Assembly (NCBI GenBank): GCA_021815525.1 | Contig: JAKAGN010000118.1 | Span: 1 to 7,890 of the forward strand | DNA length: 7,890 bases | Source of the DNA: Deltaproteobacteria bacterium | GTDB lineage: Bacteria > Desulfobacterota > Desulfobacteria > Desulfobacterales > Desulfatibacillaceae | Direction of reading: 5' to 3' | Shown here: positions 1 to 6,019 of the stretch, one piece after another | How the letters are laid out: every line of letters starts with the position of its first letter | Numbering within the stretch: position 1 is the stretch's first letter | Position numbers and translations under genes: made by a program | The notes under the pieces: generated by a model | The model's input: the letters and a program-made list of their open reading frames with translations, nothing else | What the model was told of the DNA's origin: nothing | Database searches by the model: none

Positions 1-55
1 CCTACCGGGGGATGTACCCTAAGAAAAGGGGGGGACTTTTCTCAAGGACGGCCCT

Positions 56-84
56 AATATAGACATAAGCGGCGGGCATGTCAA
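56..84 (-). promoter_or_regulatory. Predicted sigma-70 promoter reading leftward out of the window
   Basis: Read on the minus strand, there is a perfect -35 hexamer TTGACA (79-84), a 17-base spacer, and the -10 hexamer TATATT (56-61), which matches the TATAAT consensus at five of six positions. Transcription would start near position 49 and run off the left edge, so it should serve a minus-strand gene outside the window. The first 48 bases would then be its 5' leader. That leader can form a small hairpin with arms at 22-28 and 36-42 around a G-rich loop. An AT-rich inverted repeat (126-132 with 140-146) lies further upstream, about 87 bases before the inferred start. Confidence 0.65.
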
Positions 85-438
85 GAAGTATTAAGGCATT
101 TTGGGGCGTGAAAAAGATCACAGATATAATAACCTGGTTTTATTATAGAAAAATAAGACGCCGTGTCATTTTTTGGAAGATCAACTCAAATCGCCGGTTT
201 CGGGTATGACTTGCTGCTTCTGGAAAAAATATAAAAACAATGGATTAAGTTAGTCATACGGCCCAGGCCCCCGGAAAGCCGGGGTGGGGCGCCGGTCCGG
301 CGCGCCCCATGCCAAAGTGCGACAGGACGATAAAATCAACAGGGATTGGGCGTTCAATTTTTGAACAACTTCGGCCCATCTTCCGCCTAACCGTCGCCGG
401 GCGCTTAAATGCGGAGCCCTCCAAAAAATTACGGATCG
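85..438. other. Intergenic region with AT-rich upstream part and GC-rich hairpin cluster
   Basis: I see no credible gene here; the open frames that cross it are arginine- and glycine-rich shadows. Positions 85-250 are AT-rich and lie upstream of the leftward promoter. They hold a 7-bp inverted repeat (126-132/140-146). Positions 265-310 are GC-rich with two adjacent hairpins: arms 269-274/279-284 around an AAAG tetraloop, and arms 286-292/302-308. A further 6-bp inverted repeat, GTTCAA-TTT-TTGAAC, occupies 352-366. No T-run follows the two GC hairpins on either strand, so they are not obvious terminators. The function is unknown. Confidence 0.5.
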
Positions 439-471
439 GGGGTCCGGGGGCGGTTTGCGCCCCCGGACCCC
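424..471 (-). terminator. Probable terminator of the discoidin-repeat gene
   Basis: A perfect 14-bp GC-rich stem (439-452 paired with 458-471) with a 5-base loop begins 32 bases past the stop codon of the minus-strand discoidin-repeat gene. Read on the minus strand, the stem is followed after about eight bases by a T-run (AATTTTTT, complement of the A-rich tract at 423-430). The stem is unusually strong. The T-run sits slightly further away than in a textbook intrinsic terminator, so assignment as a terminator is likely but not certain. Confidence 0.6.
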
Positions 472-503
472 GCGGATCTTCCCTCTTTTAACGCAACTTG
501 GTA

Positions 504-1898
504 TTAATCCGAAACCGAAAGCTCCGAAACCGCGTAGCAGTCGTCGCCGCCGATCGCCCGGATCTTGAGGTAGCGGGCGGTCACGGGCGCAAAGCGAAGC
601 TCGGGCACGTAGTCGGGGCTTCCGGGATCTGTGGACATGGTGTCCATGCCCCAGCCCACCTCGCCGTAGGAGGCCCGCACTGTGAAGAGGTTGCGGTAGG
701 TTTTTCCGTCCTCCGAGTACTCCACCACGTAGTCGTCGTTGTTGTCCACCTGCAGGCGCACGTTGCCCACCCGCCGGGACATTCCCAGGTCCACCACGAA
801 GAAGGTCTTGGTGCCGTTCCACCATACGCAGGCAGCGTCGGTCCAGGATGTACCCTGGGCCGGGACCGCTCCGTCGATGATGAGCGCCGCGTCGTTGTGG
901 AAGGGGCCGTAGCCGGAAACGCTCATGCCGCCGCCGGCGTTCGCCGGCGGAACGTAGGCCGGATCCCCGACCGTGAGTTCCGAGACCGCGTAGCAGTCGT
1001 CGCCGCCCGCGGCGCGTATCTTGATGAAGCGGGCCATCACGGGCGGAAACTCTATTTGATGGACGTAGTCCGGGCTTGACGGGTCTGTGGACATGGTGTC
1101 CATGCCCCAGCCCACCTCGCCGAAGGAGGGCCGCACCGTGAAAAGGTTGCGGTAGATTTTTCCGTCCTGGGAGTACTCCACCACGTACTCGTCGTTGTTG
1201 TCCACCTGCAGCGTCACCTTTGAAACCCTTGTGACCGTTCCCAAGTCCATCACGAAGTAGGGCTGCGTGCCGTGCCACCACACGCAGGCCGAATCGTTCC
1301 ACGCCGTGCCCTGGGCGGGGGTGACGCCGTCAGCTATGAGGGATGCGTCGTTGTTGTAGGAGCCGTAGCCGGTGACGGTCGGCCCGGCCTGTCCGTCGTG
1401 GCCCGCGGCGTCCTTGGCGGAGACGGCAAGCTCCGAGACGGCGTAGCAGTTGTCGCCGTCAATGGCCTTGATCCCGATAAAACGGGCGTTCACGGGCGTG
1501 AACTTGATTTCGGGCACGTAATCCGGGCTTCCGGGATCTGTTGACATGGTGTCCATGCCCCATCCCACCTCGCCGTAGGAGGCGCGGATGAGAAACAGCG
1601 TCTTGAAGCTCTTGCCGTCTTCCGAGTACTCCACCGCGTAGTCGTCGTTGTTGTCCACCTGGAGCGTTACGGCGGTGATGCGCTCGACCCGTCCCAAGTC
1701 AACCACAAGGGCCGTTGCCGTGCCGTTCCACCACACGCAGGCCGGGTCCGTCCAGGCCGTGCCCTGGGGGGGGAATTTGCCGTCAACGATGAGGTTCGGG
1801 TCGTTGTTGCAGGGACCGACGGCGCGCGCGGACGCGGCCAGGCAGGGGGCGGGAGCCAGAAGCGCCGCCAGGATGAGCAAAAGAATCAGCCTTTTCAT
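504..1898 (-). CDS. Secreted protein of three tandem discoidin-like (F5/8 type C-like) domains
   Basis: The 464-residue product has a Sec signal peptide (residues 1 to about 22: MKR, then a long Leu/Ala core ending in CLAA) followed by three repeats of about 130-135 residues at 28-160, 177-312 and 329-464, with a period of 151-152 residues. Each repeat reads NND or HND, then the ACVWW, VDLG or MDLG, LQVDNND, VEYS-DGK, GWGMDTMSTDP and CYAVSEL motifs. This order resembles the F5/8 type C (discoidin) jelly-roll fold, which usually binds carbohydrate or other surface ligands. Each repeat has two cysteines (54/151, 205/302, 357/454), near the first and last strands, a layout that suits one disulfide per domain. 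There is no catalytic domain, anchor or sorting signal, so secretion to the periplasm or outside is inferred. The start at 1898 is preferred because GGAGGT lies just before it; an in-frame ATG 18 codons upstream would spoil the signal peptide. The gene has its own promoter and is not obviously in an operon. The ligand is unknown. Confidence 0.82.
   Translation of the reverse strand: MKRLILLLILAALLAPAPCLAASARAVGPCNNDPNLIVDGKFPPQGTAWTDPACVWWNGTATALVVDLGRVERITAVTLQVDNNDDYAVEYSEDGKSFKTLFLIRASYGEVGWGMDTMSTDPGSPDYVPEIKFTPVNARFIGIKAIDGDNCYAVSELAVSAKDAAGHDGQAGPTVTGYGSYNNDASLIADGVTPAQGTAWNDSACVWWHGTQPYFVMDLGTVTRVSKVTLQVDNNDEYVVEYSQDGKIYRNLFTVRPSFGEVGWGMDTMSTDPSSPDYVHQIEFPPVMARFIKIRAAGGDDCYAVSELTVGDPAYVPPANAGGGMSVSGYGPFHNDAALIIDGAVPAQGTSWTDAACVWWNGTKTFFVVDLGMSRRVGNVRLQVDNNDDYVVEYSEDGKTYRNLFTVRASYGEVGWGMDTMSTDPGSPDYVPELRFAPVTARYLKIRAIGGDDCYAVSELSVSD
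507..1817 (-). repeat. Three tandem in-gene repeats encoding the discoidin-like domains
   Basis: Three consecutive coding repeats lie at about 1419-1817, 963-1370 and 507-914 (first to third in the protein), separated by short linkers of about 16 residues. They stay in frame with a 453-456 base period. DNA conservation is visible directly. For example, the segments around 630-660, 1087-1117 and 1543-1573 all read as the complement of the GWGMDTMSTDP stretch with few changes. The linkers have diverged, with Gly/Ala/Pro-rich sequence in both. Confidence 0.85.
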
Positions 1899-1901
1899 GG
1901 G

Positions 1902-1907
1902 ACCTCC
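1902..1907 (-). promoter_or_regulatory. Ribosome binding site that fixes the discoidin-gene start
   Basis: GGAGGT on the minus strand, three bases before the ATG at 1898. The upstream in-frame ATG at 1952 lacks a comparable site. Confidence 0.75.
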
Positions 1908-1969
1908 ATGCACGATTTGTCGTCTTGGATGGATCGCGGCCGGAAACGCCAACTCGATTTTAATATATT

Positions 1970-1998
1970 ATTTTAGCACAATCGCCGCGCCGGGTCAA
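1970..1998 (-). promoter_or_regulatory. Predicted sigma-70 promoter of the discoidin-repeat gene
   Basis: On the minus strand, a -35 hexamer TTGACC (1993-1998), a 17-base spacer and a -10 hexamer TAAAAT (1970-1975) each match the consensus at five of six positions. The start would be near 1963, giving a leader of about 65 bases before the ATG at 1898. The promoter lies between the upstream minus-strand gene and the discoidin gene, which argues for separate transcription. Confidence 0.65.
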
Positions 1999-2014
1999 GA
2001 ATGGCCCAGGATAA

Positions 2015-2035
2015 TATCAGGTAATATACCTGATA
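2015..2035. promoter_or_regulatory. Perfect 9-bp palindrome, candidate operator
   Basis: TATCAGGTA-ATA-TACCTGATA is a perfect inverted repeat with a 3-base centre. Its centre is about 62 bases upstream of the inferred start of the discoidin gene and 17 bp upstream of the -35 box, a usual place for an activator of transcription. It also lies 13 bases past the stop codon of the upstream gene. It is AT-rich with no adjoining T-run, so it is a poor terminator. The binding protein is not identifiable from this window. Confidence 0.5.
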
Positions 2036-2048
2036 GCTGCCAATAAAT

Positions 2049-2927
2049 TTAGGGCCGCTCCAGAATTTCGGAGGGAAAAAGGAGCGTCTCGGCGGACGGC
2101 GCTTCCTCCGGGAAGAGGGCTGGGGCGCCGTAAAGCCTGGAAAGAAGGACGTTCATGAGGGCAAGGTCCCGGCCCAAGCGGCGAAGATCGGCGTAGGGCG
2201 GACGGATTCCCAGGGCCGCGGCCGTTTCCCGGTTCACGCCCGAAAGCCGCCGTTGCGATTCCGCGGCGCGCGCAAGCTCGCGGCAAAGGTCCTCCCGCCG
2301 CGCCGAAAGGTAAGCCGCGGGATCCCGGCCGGCCGGGACCTCCTCCAGAACCCGGAGTGCGAAGGGCCAAAGGTCCGCGCCTTCGGGCGGTCTCGCGGCC
2401 AGGCTTTCCAAAAGCGCGCGGCAGGCGGCCTCGATTTTTTCCGTGAAGGCGACGCGGCAGCGCCGCAGGGCCGCGAGGAAGGGGACGCATTCCGGGCCCG
2501 GGAAAAGCTGCGCCGCCGCCTGAACGAGGCCTGCCGGGAGCTTGGCGGTAAGCCTCAAACGCCGGACGAAGAGGTCCAGGACCCAGGGGGGCGGGCAAGC
2601 GGCGGCTCCGCCGCCCGCGCCCGGAAAAAGCGCGGGCCGTGAAAGGCATCCGGCGAGGGAGTCCTCCGCGGCTTGCGGGATCGAGCCGCCTATGAGGACG
2701 GCCTCTACAGATTCCGCCTCGGCCGCGCCGGGGAATACGAGTATCTGCCACAGGGATGAGTGTTCGGGGTTGTCCTCGTCGCAAAGGATCGCGGCCAAGT
2801 CAAGGGGATGATCGCTGCCGGCAAGCCGGCCGGCCCGGGCCAGGGTTTCGGCGCCGGGCGCCATGGCGCGGACAAGCGCCGCCCGGACGGCCTCCGCCAG
2901 GCGCTCCATCGGGGCTTGATTTTCCAT
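2049..2927 (-). CDS. Hypothetical soluble protein, family not recognised
   Basis: The 292-residue product is rich in Ala, Arg and Leu and predicted to be largely helical, with no signal peptide or membrane segment. I do not recognise a domain. Visible features are a long helical stretch near residues 125-200 (rich in Arg-Arg, Ala-Ala and Leu), a Gly/Ala/Pro-rich stretch near 100-113 (PGAGGGAAACPPP), and scattered cysteines without a metal-binding spacing. Third codon positions are strongly GC-rich in this frame, and the composition is protein-like. The overlapping frame on the same strand is Arg/Gly/Pro-rich and is a shadow, which is why this frame was chosen. The start is uncertain: no clear ribosome binding site precedes the ATG at 2927, and a second Met lies at residue 7. 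It is divergent from the DUF456-type gene across a gap of about 200 bases and upstream of the discoidin gene on the same strand, but that gene has its own promoter. It may be a lineage-specific protein. Confidence 0.65.
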   Translation of the reverse strand: MENQAPMERLAEAVRAALVRAMAPGAETLARAGRLAGSDHPLDLAAILCDEDNPEHSSLWQILVFPGAAEAESVEAVLIGGSIPQAAEDSLAGCLSRPALFPGAGGGAAACPPPWVLDLFVRRLRLTAKLPAGLVQAAAQLFPGPECVPFLAALRRCRVAFTEKIEAACRALLESLAARPPEGADLWPFALRVLEEVPAGRDPAAYLSARREDLCRELARAAESQRRLSGVNRETAAALGIRPPYADLRRLGRDLALMNVLLSRLYGAPALFPEEAPSAETLLFPSEILERP

Positions 2928-2954
2928 TCCGGAAGTATCCCCGCTTATTTGCGC

Positions 2955-2983
2955 GTGAGCTTTCGCGCGCCGTGGGTTATGAT
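2955..2983 (+). promoter_or_regulatory. Weak candidate promoter for the DUF456-type gene
   Basis: TATGAT at 2978-2983 matches the -10 consensus at five of six positions. The best -35 at 17-base spacing, GTGAGC (2955-2960), matches only three of six. It would give a leader of about 140 bases. The rest of the 2928-3128 gap is GC-rich with no other clear signal. Confidence 0.28.
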
Positions 2984-3128
2984 GTTGCAGGTTTTCGGGC
3001 GTATGCGCGCAAACGTCAACGTTGGAACCTGGACGCGCGGCCTTCCCGCCAGCTTATCACGGGCCGGCCGCTTTTCAAACCTTCGCTCCGGCCGGGCCGG
3101 AAAAATCCGCAAGGGAGGAATTTTCGTC

Positions 3129-3608
3129 ATGACAAGCGTCTTCGTGATCCTTGGAGCCTTGGCCCTTGCCGGGGCGCTGGCGGGCTGCGTGGTGCCGGTG
3201 CTGCCCGGCCCGGCCCTGGCGTTCGCCTCCCTCGTGCTGGCCTCTCTGGCCTTTCACTGGCAGCCTTACTCCGGCTGGTTCCTTGCGGGCATGGCCTTTG
3301 CCGCGGTCCTGGTGTCTCTTGCGGACAACGTGCTTCCGCTTTTGGGGGCCAGGCGCTACGGCGCGTCGAAGCTCTCGGTTTGGGGCTCCATAATCGGGAT
3401 GCTGGTGGGCCTCTTCATCTTTCCGCCCTGGACCATCTTTTTGGGGGCATTCGCCGGGGCCGTTGCGGGCGAGTGGATCGACAAGGGCGAGATGAACCGG
3501 GCCCTTGCGGCCGGCTGGGGGGTCTTCGTGGGAACGGTGGCCGCCATGGCCTTGAAGCTGGCCTACGTGGCCGTGGCGCTGGTCTACTTCGTGAAGGCGC
3601 TTTTCTGA
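3129..3608 (+). CDS. DUF456-family integral membrane protein
   Basis: The 159-residue protein is small and very hydrophobic, with about five predicted membrane segments (near residues 3-23, 29-43, 50-67, 83-113 and 128-157). Family-like motifs are visible: a Gly/Pro-rich N-terminal segment (VVPVLPGPAL, residues 21-30), an Asp followed by a Gly-Ala-Arg-x-Tyr-Gly-Ala-Ser-Lys stretch (residues 66-81), then a Gly-rich membrane segment ending in GAFAGAVAGEW (residues 106-116). This layout fits the DUF456 family, a widespread membrane protein of unknown role; its length is typical. The reading frame is open further upstream, but the start at 3129 is chosen because GGGAGGA precedes it by about ten bases and the membrane protein begins exactly there. 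The upstream extension looks like untranslated sequence, since it overlaps the start of the divergent gene. Its stop codon is shared with the first bases of an inverted-repeat element. No function should be assumed. Confidence 0.82.
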   Translation: MTSVFVILGALALAGALAGCVVPVLPGPALAFASLVLASLAFHWQPYSGWFLAGMAFAAVLVSLADNVLPLLGARRYGASKLSVWGSIIGMLVGLFIFPPWTIFLGAFAGAVAGEWIDKGEMNRALAAGWGVFVGTVAAMALKLAYVAVALVYFVKALF

Positions 3609-3733
3609 CAGGCCGCCGAAAAACGCGATCCGCGGTGTCGCCGCTCAAGGCGAAGCTCGGTCACGTACGAACAGTACGCTCCCTCGTTCGCCTTTCGCGC
3701 TCCTTGCGGCTCATCGTTTTTCGGCGGCCTGTC
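3607..3733. repeat. Nested inverted-repeat element A, 127 bp, overlapping a stop codon
   Basis: Perfect 19-bp terminal inverted repeats (3607-3625 and 3715-3733) enclose a second inner stem (3647-3654 with 3687-3694) and a central hairpin, CGTAC-GAACA-GTACG (3664-3678). The arms between these stems are partly complementary, so the whole element can fold into one long hairpin. It contains no gene and no transposase. The left terminal repeat begins inside the TGA stop of the DUF456-type gene (3606-3608). The form fits a non-autonomous mobile repeat (MITE- or REP-like), or a transcript-end structure. No T-run follows it. Confidence 0.75.
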
Positions 3734-3791
3734 TATCCGTTCATTTTAAACGGGGTACATGCGGCGGGAAGCATTCAAAAGAAGCGCCTTG

Positions 3792-3832
3792 CAAGAAGGC
3801 CGCCGGAAGACGATTTCCGGCGGCCTTGCTTG
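3792..3832 (-). terminator. Terminator hairpin of the lipoprotein gene, possibly bidirectional
   Basis: A perfect 13-bp stem (3796-3808 paired with 3815-3827) with a 6-base loop is extended by four more pairs (3792-3795 with 3829-3832) past a single bulged G. It starts 15 bases beyond the stop codon of the minus-strand lipoprotein gene, and on that strand is followed by a weak T-rich stretch (TTCTTGC, then CTTCTTTTG). It lies between two convergent genes, so it could stop transcription from both sides. Confidence 0.6.
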
Positions 3833-3847
3833 TCCGGGTTTAGGGGA

Positions 3848-5788
3848 TCAGTCCTCCATGTCCGTGAAGTAGGCCACGGCGGTCTCGATGCTGATGGGCA
3901 CCTGCCCCACAACCGGCAGGGTTATGAGGACCGTCTGATTCTCGCACGTGGTTTGCGAGAAATCCAGGGCGATGCCGTTGATGGTCATGGTGCCGGAGGT
4001 GGGTATCCCGCAGGTGGGGTCGATCTTCACGTTGGTGACCACGCAGTTGTAGGTCTGCTCGCCCATGACGATGGTCACGGTGCCGGAAAATCCCAGGTTG
4101 GCGTCGTAGAGGAGGTTCGCGTTGGCCGTGGCCTGGGCGTTCTCGTAGGTGAAGACAAGAGCCGTGTTCACGGTGCCCGTGGCCACGAGCCCGGTTAAGA
4201 GGTTGATGGTTACCGAGGAGGTGCCATTCAACTGGTAGCCGTTGGCCGAGAGGTTGGTGGACGCGTGGGTGGCCGTCAAGAGGTTCCCGTTCTTGGTGAA
4301 GGTGGTGGTGGCCGTGCCGTTCACAACGAAGTCGCCCTTCTGGAGATTCTGGTAGGTGACGGTCCAGCTCACGCTCCCGGCGTTGACCGACGGAGTGACC
4401 CGAACGGCGCCGGTGATTCCGCCGCACTGCTGGGCCCCGTTGAAGTTCACCACCACGGTGTTGGGGGGATCGAGTGAGAATGTGCCGCACGGGAACTGGT
4501 TCAGGTGATTCATGAGCGCGGCCCGGACCTGGGCCGCGTTGTTCCCGGTCATGTCCGTGATGCCCACGGCGGTGCATACCGCGGTCATCACGTCGGCAGC
4601 CGTCATGTCGCCCTGGCAGTTGGCGAGGCTCATCATGAGGAGGTTCGCGGCGTCCTTGTAGGTCTGGGTTTGAAGAGCCGCGGCCGGAACCACCGTCACC
4701 CGCGTGGTGGAGCATATGGTGTTGCCGTTTTGCATTACAAAGGTGGCCTGAATGGTGACGGTCCCCTGGGTGCCGCTTTTTATGCCCACCCTGGCCAGGC
4801 CCTGGGCGTTGGTCACCGCCTGGGTGGCCGTGAGGGTGGCGGCCCCGCCCGTCACCAGGAAGCTTATGGTGGCCCCGGCCACCGGCTTTGCCTGGCCGTT
4901 CACCACCAAGGCGTTCAGGGTGGTGGCCGTTGCGTTGTCGTCCGACACGAAGGGGGAGGAGGGGAAGAGCTTCAGCTTCCTGAAGGCGTCGGGGTTGCCC
5001 ATGATCCTGGCAAGCTCGGTGTAATGACCCGCGAAGGCCGCGGCGATGTCCATGCCGGCGTGGAAGGGGTCCGCCATGAACTCGTCAAGCTTCCCGGAGG
5101 CCGAGGAGAGGTTGGCCGTAAGGTAGTCGATGTAGTCGTTGACAGCCGGGTTGTTGGCAAGGGCGCTTTTGACGAGGTCCAGGTTCTGGTCCAGCATATC
5201 GTTAACCAGGGCCACGCCGGTGCCAGGTACGAGCGGATTTTCCGAAAGGTCCACGCCAAGCTCCTGCTCCACCTGGGCTATGATGGCCTTGGCCTGCTCG
5301 CGGGTGGGCCGTACGCCGGTATCGGCCAGCTTCTTCAAAAGCTCGGCCGCCACGGAGCTGGCCGCGGACATGTAGGACGCGAGGTTTCCGCCCTTGTGCA
5401 TCAGGGACGATGGGTCGGCGATGACGGCGGAAAGGACCGGCGCGGCGGCCCCGTACATGGTGCCGCCCGCTGTCTGGAGAATGATGGGGCCGTTGATCTT
5501 CGCAAGTTCCGCCGCGTCCACCAGGAACTGGTACACACCGTTGGCCCCTGTTTTCACCGGCGCGTTTTGGGCCACAATTTCAACCAACTGCCCAACATCG
5601 TTGAAATAGAAGGCCTGGACCACGGCGTCCACGATGGGGCCCTTGACCGCCGCGCCCGAAAGCGTGGATGTGTCGCCGCCGGCCGTCGGGCCGGGCGTGT
5701 CGCTTGAGCTTGAGCATGAAGCGGTGAAAAGGCAAAGGAGCATGACGCCAAGGAACCGCAGTACGGGATGCCTGAGACAGCGCTGCAT
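3848..5788 (-). CDS. Predicted lipoprotein with a bacterial Ig-like domain
   Basis: The 646-residue protein begins with a lipoprotein signal peptide: basic N-terminus, hydrophobic core, and FTASC with Cys25 as the likely lipidated residue. Ser follows Cys25, which in Enterobacteria favours the outer membrane. A Ser/Thr/Gly/Pro-rich linker (26-42) leads to a short beta segment (43-95: GAAVKGPIVDAVVQAF, then GANGVYQF) like carboxypeptidase-regulatory repeats. A helical region (about 120-270) follows. Residues about 287-366 resemble a Big_1 (invasin/intimin-type) Ig-like domain: PVAGATISF, then a TNAQGLARVGI turn. The C-terminal half (430-646) is beta-rich, Thr/Asn/Gly-rich and has several cysteines (434, 455, 582, 593, 615). 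Only the Ig-like domain and lipobox are recognisable, so a role as adhesin or envelope scaffold is inference. The start is firm: AAGGAGGT four bases before the ATG. Its leader contains inverted-repeat element B. No promoter could be placed with confidence. Confidence 0.82.
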   Translation of the reverse strand: MQRCLRHPVLRFLGVMLLCLFTASCSSSSDTPGPTAGGDTSTLSGAAVKGPIVDAVVQAFYFNDVGQLVEIVAQNAPVKTGANGVYQFLVDAAELAKINGPIILQTAGGTMYGAAAPVLSAVIADPSSLMHKGGNLASYMSAASSVAAELLKKLADTGVRPTREQAKAIIAQVEQELGVDLSENPLVPGTGVALVNDMLDQNLDLVKSALANNPAVNDYIDYLTANLSSASGKLDEFMADPFHAGMDIAAAFAGHYTELARIMGNPDAFRKLKLFPSSPFVSDDNATATTLNALVVNGQAKPVAGATISFLVTGGAATLTATQAVTNAQGLARVGIKSGTQGTVTIQATFVMQNGNTICSTTRVTVVPAAALQTQTYKDAANLLMMSLANCQGDMTAADVMTAVCTAVGITDMTGNNAAQVRAALMNHLNQFPCGTFSLDPPNTVVVNFNGAQQCGGITGAVRVTPSVNAGSVSWTVTYQNLQKGDFVVNGTATTTFTKNGNLLTATHASTNLSANGYQLNGTSSVTINLLTGLVATGTVNTALVFTYENAQATANANLLYDANLGFSGTVTIVMGEQTYNCVVTNVKIDPTCGIPTSGTMTINGIALDFSQTTCENQTVLITLPVVGQVPISIETAVAYFTDMED

Positions 5789-5792
5789 GAAG

Positions 5793-5800
5793 ACCTCCTT
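5793..5800 (-). promoter_or_regulatory. Strong ribosome binding site of the lipoprotein gene
   Basis: AAGGAGGT on the minus strand, four bases before the ATG at 5788. It lies six bases from the near edge of the inverted-repeat element, so folding of that element in the transcript would end right at the ribosome binding site. Confidence 0.8.
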
Positions 5801-5806
5801 TGTTAT

Positions 5807-5982
5807 GAACCTATCTCAAAAATCTGTTTCTATTGCGATTGGCTTAAAAAGCCTCTGGCTGCGTCATCGGCGGAAAAGGTCCTCGACGTGGAACAGCTAT
5901 GCCTCCGGTCCTTTTCCGCCTGCTTCCTTGCCAGTGACTTTTTCGCTCAATCTCATGGCGAAAATATTTTTGAGATAGGTTC
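5807..5982. repeat. Nested inverted-repeat element B, 176 bp, in the lipoprotein leader
   Basis: Perfect 17-bp terminal inverted repeats (5807-5823 and 5966-5982, GAACCTATCTCAAAAAT and its complement) flank a second perfect 11-bp inner stem (5869-5879 with 5910-5920). The sequence between outer and inner stems is also partly complementary: GATTG, AAAAAG and CTGGC recur in register on the folded-back arm. The whole unit can therefore form one long imperfect hairpin. The apex (5883-5907) holds ACGTGGAACAG. There is no open frame with coding character and no transposase. Small open frames across it are chance translations. Placement between ribosome binding site and upstream DNA means it is either part of the leader RNA or separates the gene from its promoter. 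Confidence 0.78.
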
Positions 5983-5993
5983 GTGGGGAAAAG

Positions 5994-6011
5994 GCGCGGG
6001 AGCGCCCGCGC
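5994..6011. repeat. Short GC hairpin beside element B
   Basis: A 7-bp perfect stem, GCGCGGG-AGCG-CCCGCGC (5994-6000 with 6005-6011), lies 11 bases outside element B. No T-run adjoins it. Function unknown. Confidence 0.4.
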
Positions 6012-6019
6012 GATCGGGG

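Noticed and set aside
250..1302. 350-residue minus-strand open frame overlapping the discoidin repeats
   Set aside because: Its repeats only mirror the discoidin repeats in another frame; composition is Arg/Gly/His-rich and it lacks a signal peptide.
2017..2784. 255-residue minus-strand frame overlapping the hypothetical gene
   Set aside because: Extremely Arg/Gly/Pro-rich; the 2049-2927 frame has better third-position GC bias and normal composition.
2756..4198. 480-residue plus-strand open frame across the divergent gap and DUF456 gene
   Set aside because: Wrong frame relative to the membrane protein, low-complexity Gly/Arg composition, and it runs through an inverted-repeat element and antisense to the lipoprotein.
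4505..5707. 400-residue open frame antisense to the lipoprotein gene
   Set aside because: His/Gly/Arg/Val-rich composition with no domain; a shadow of the GC-rich coding strand, which has a signal peptide, lipobox and strong ribosome binding site.
3607..5982. Integron attC sites or CRISPR repeats as an explanation for elements A and B
   Set aside because: No attC core sites of the GTTRRRY type flank them, and there is no regular repeat-spacer array; only one copy of each occurs in the window.
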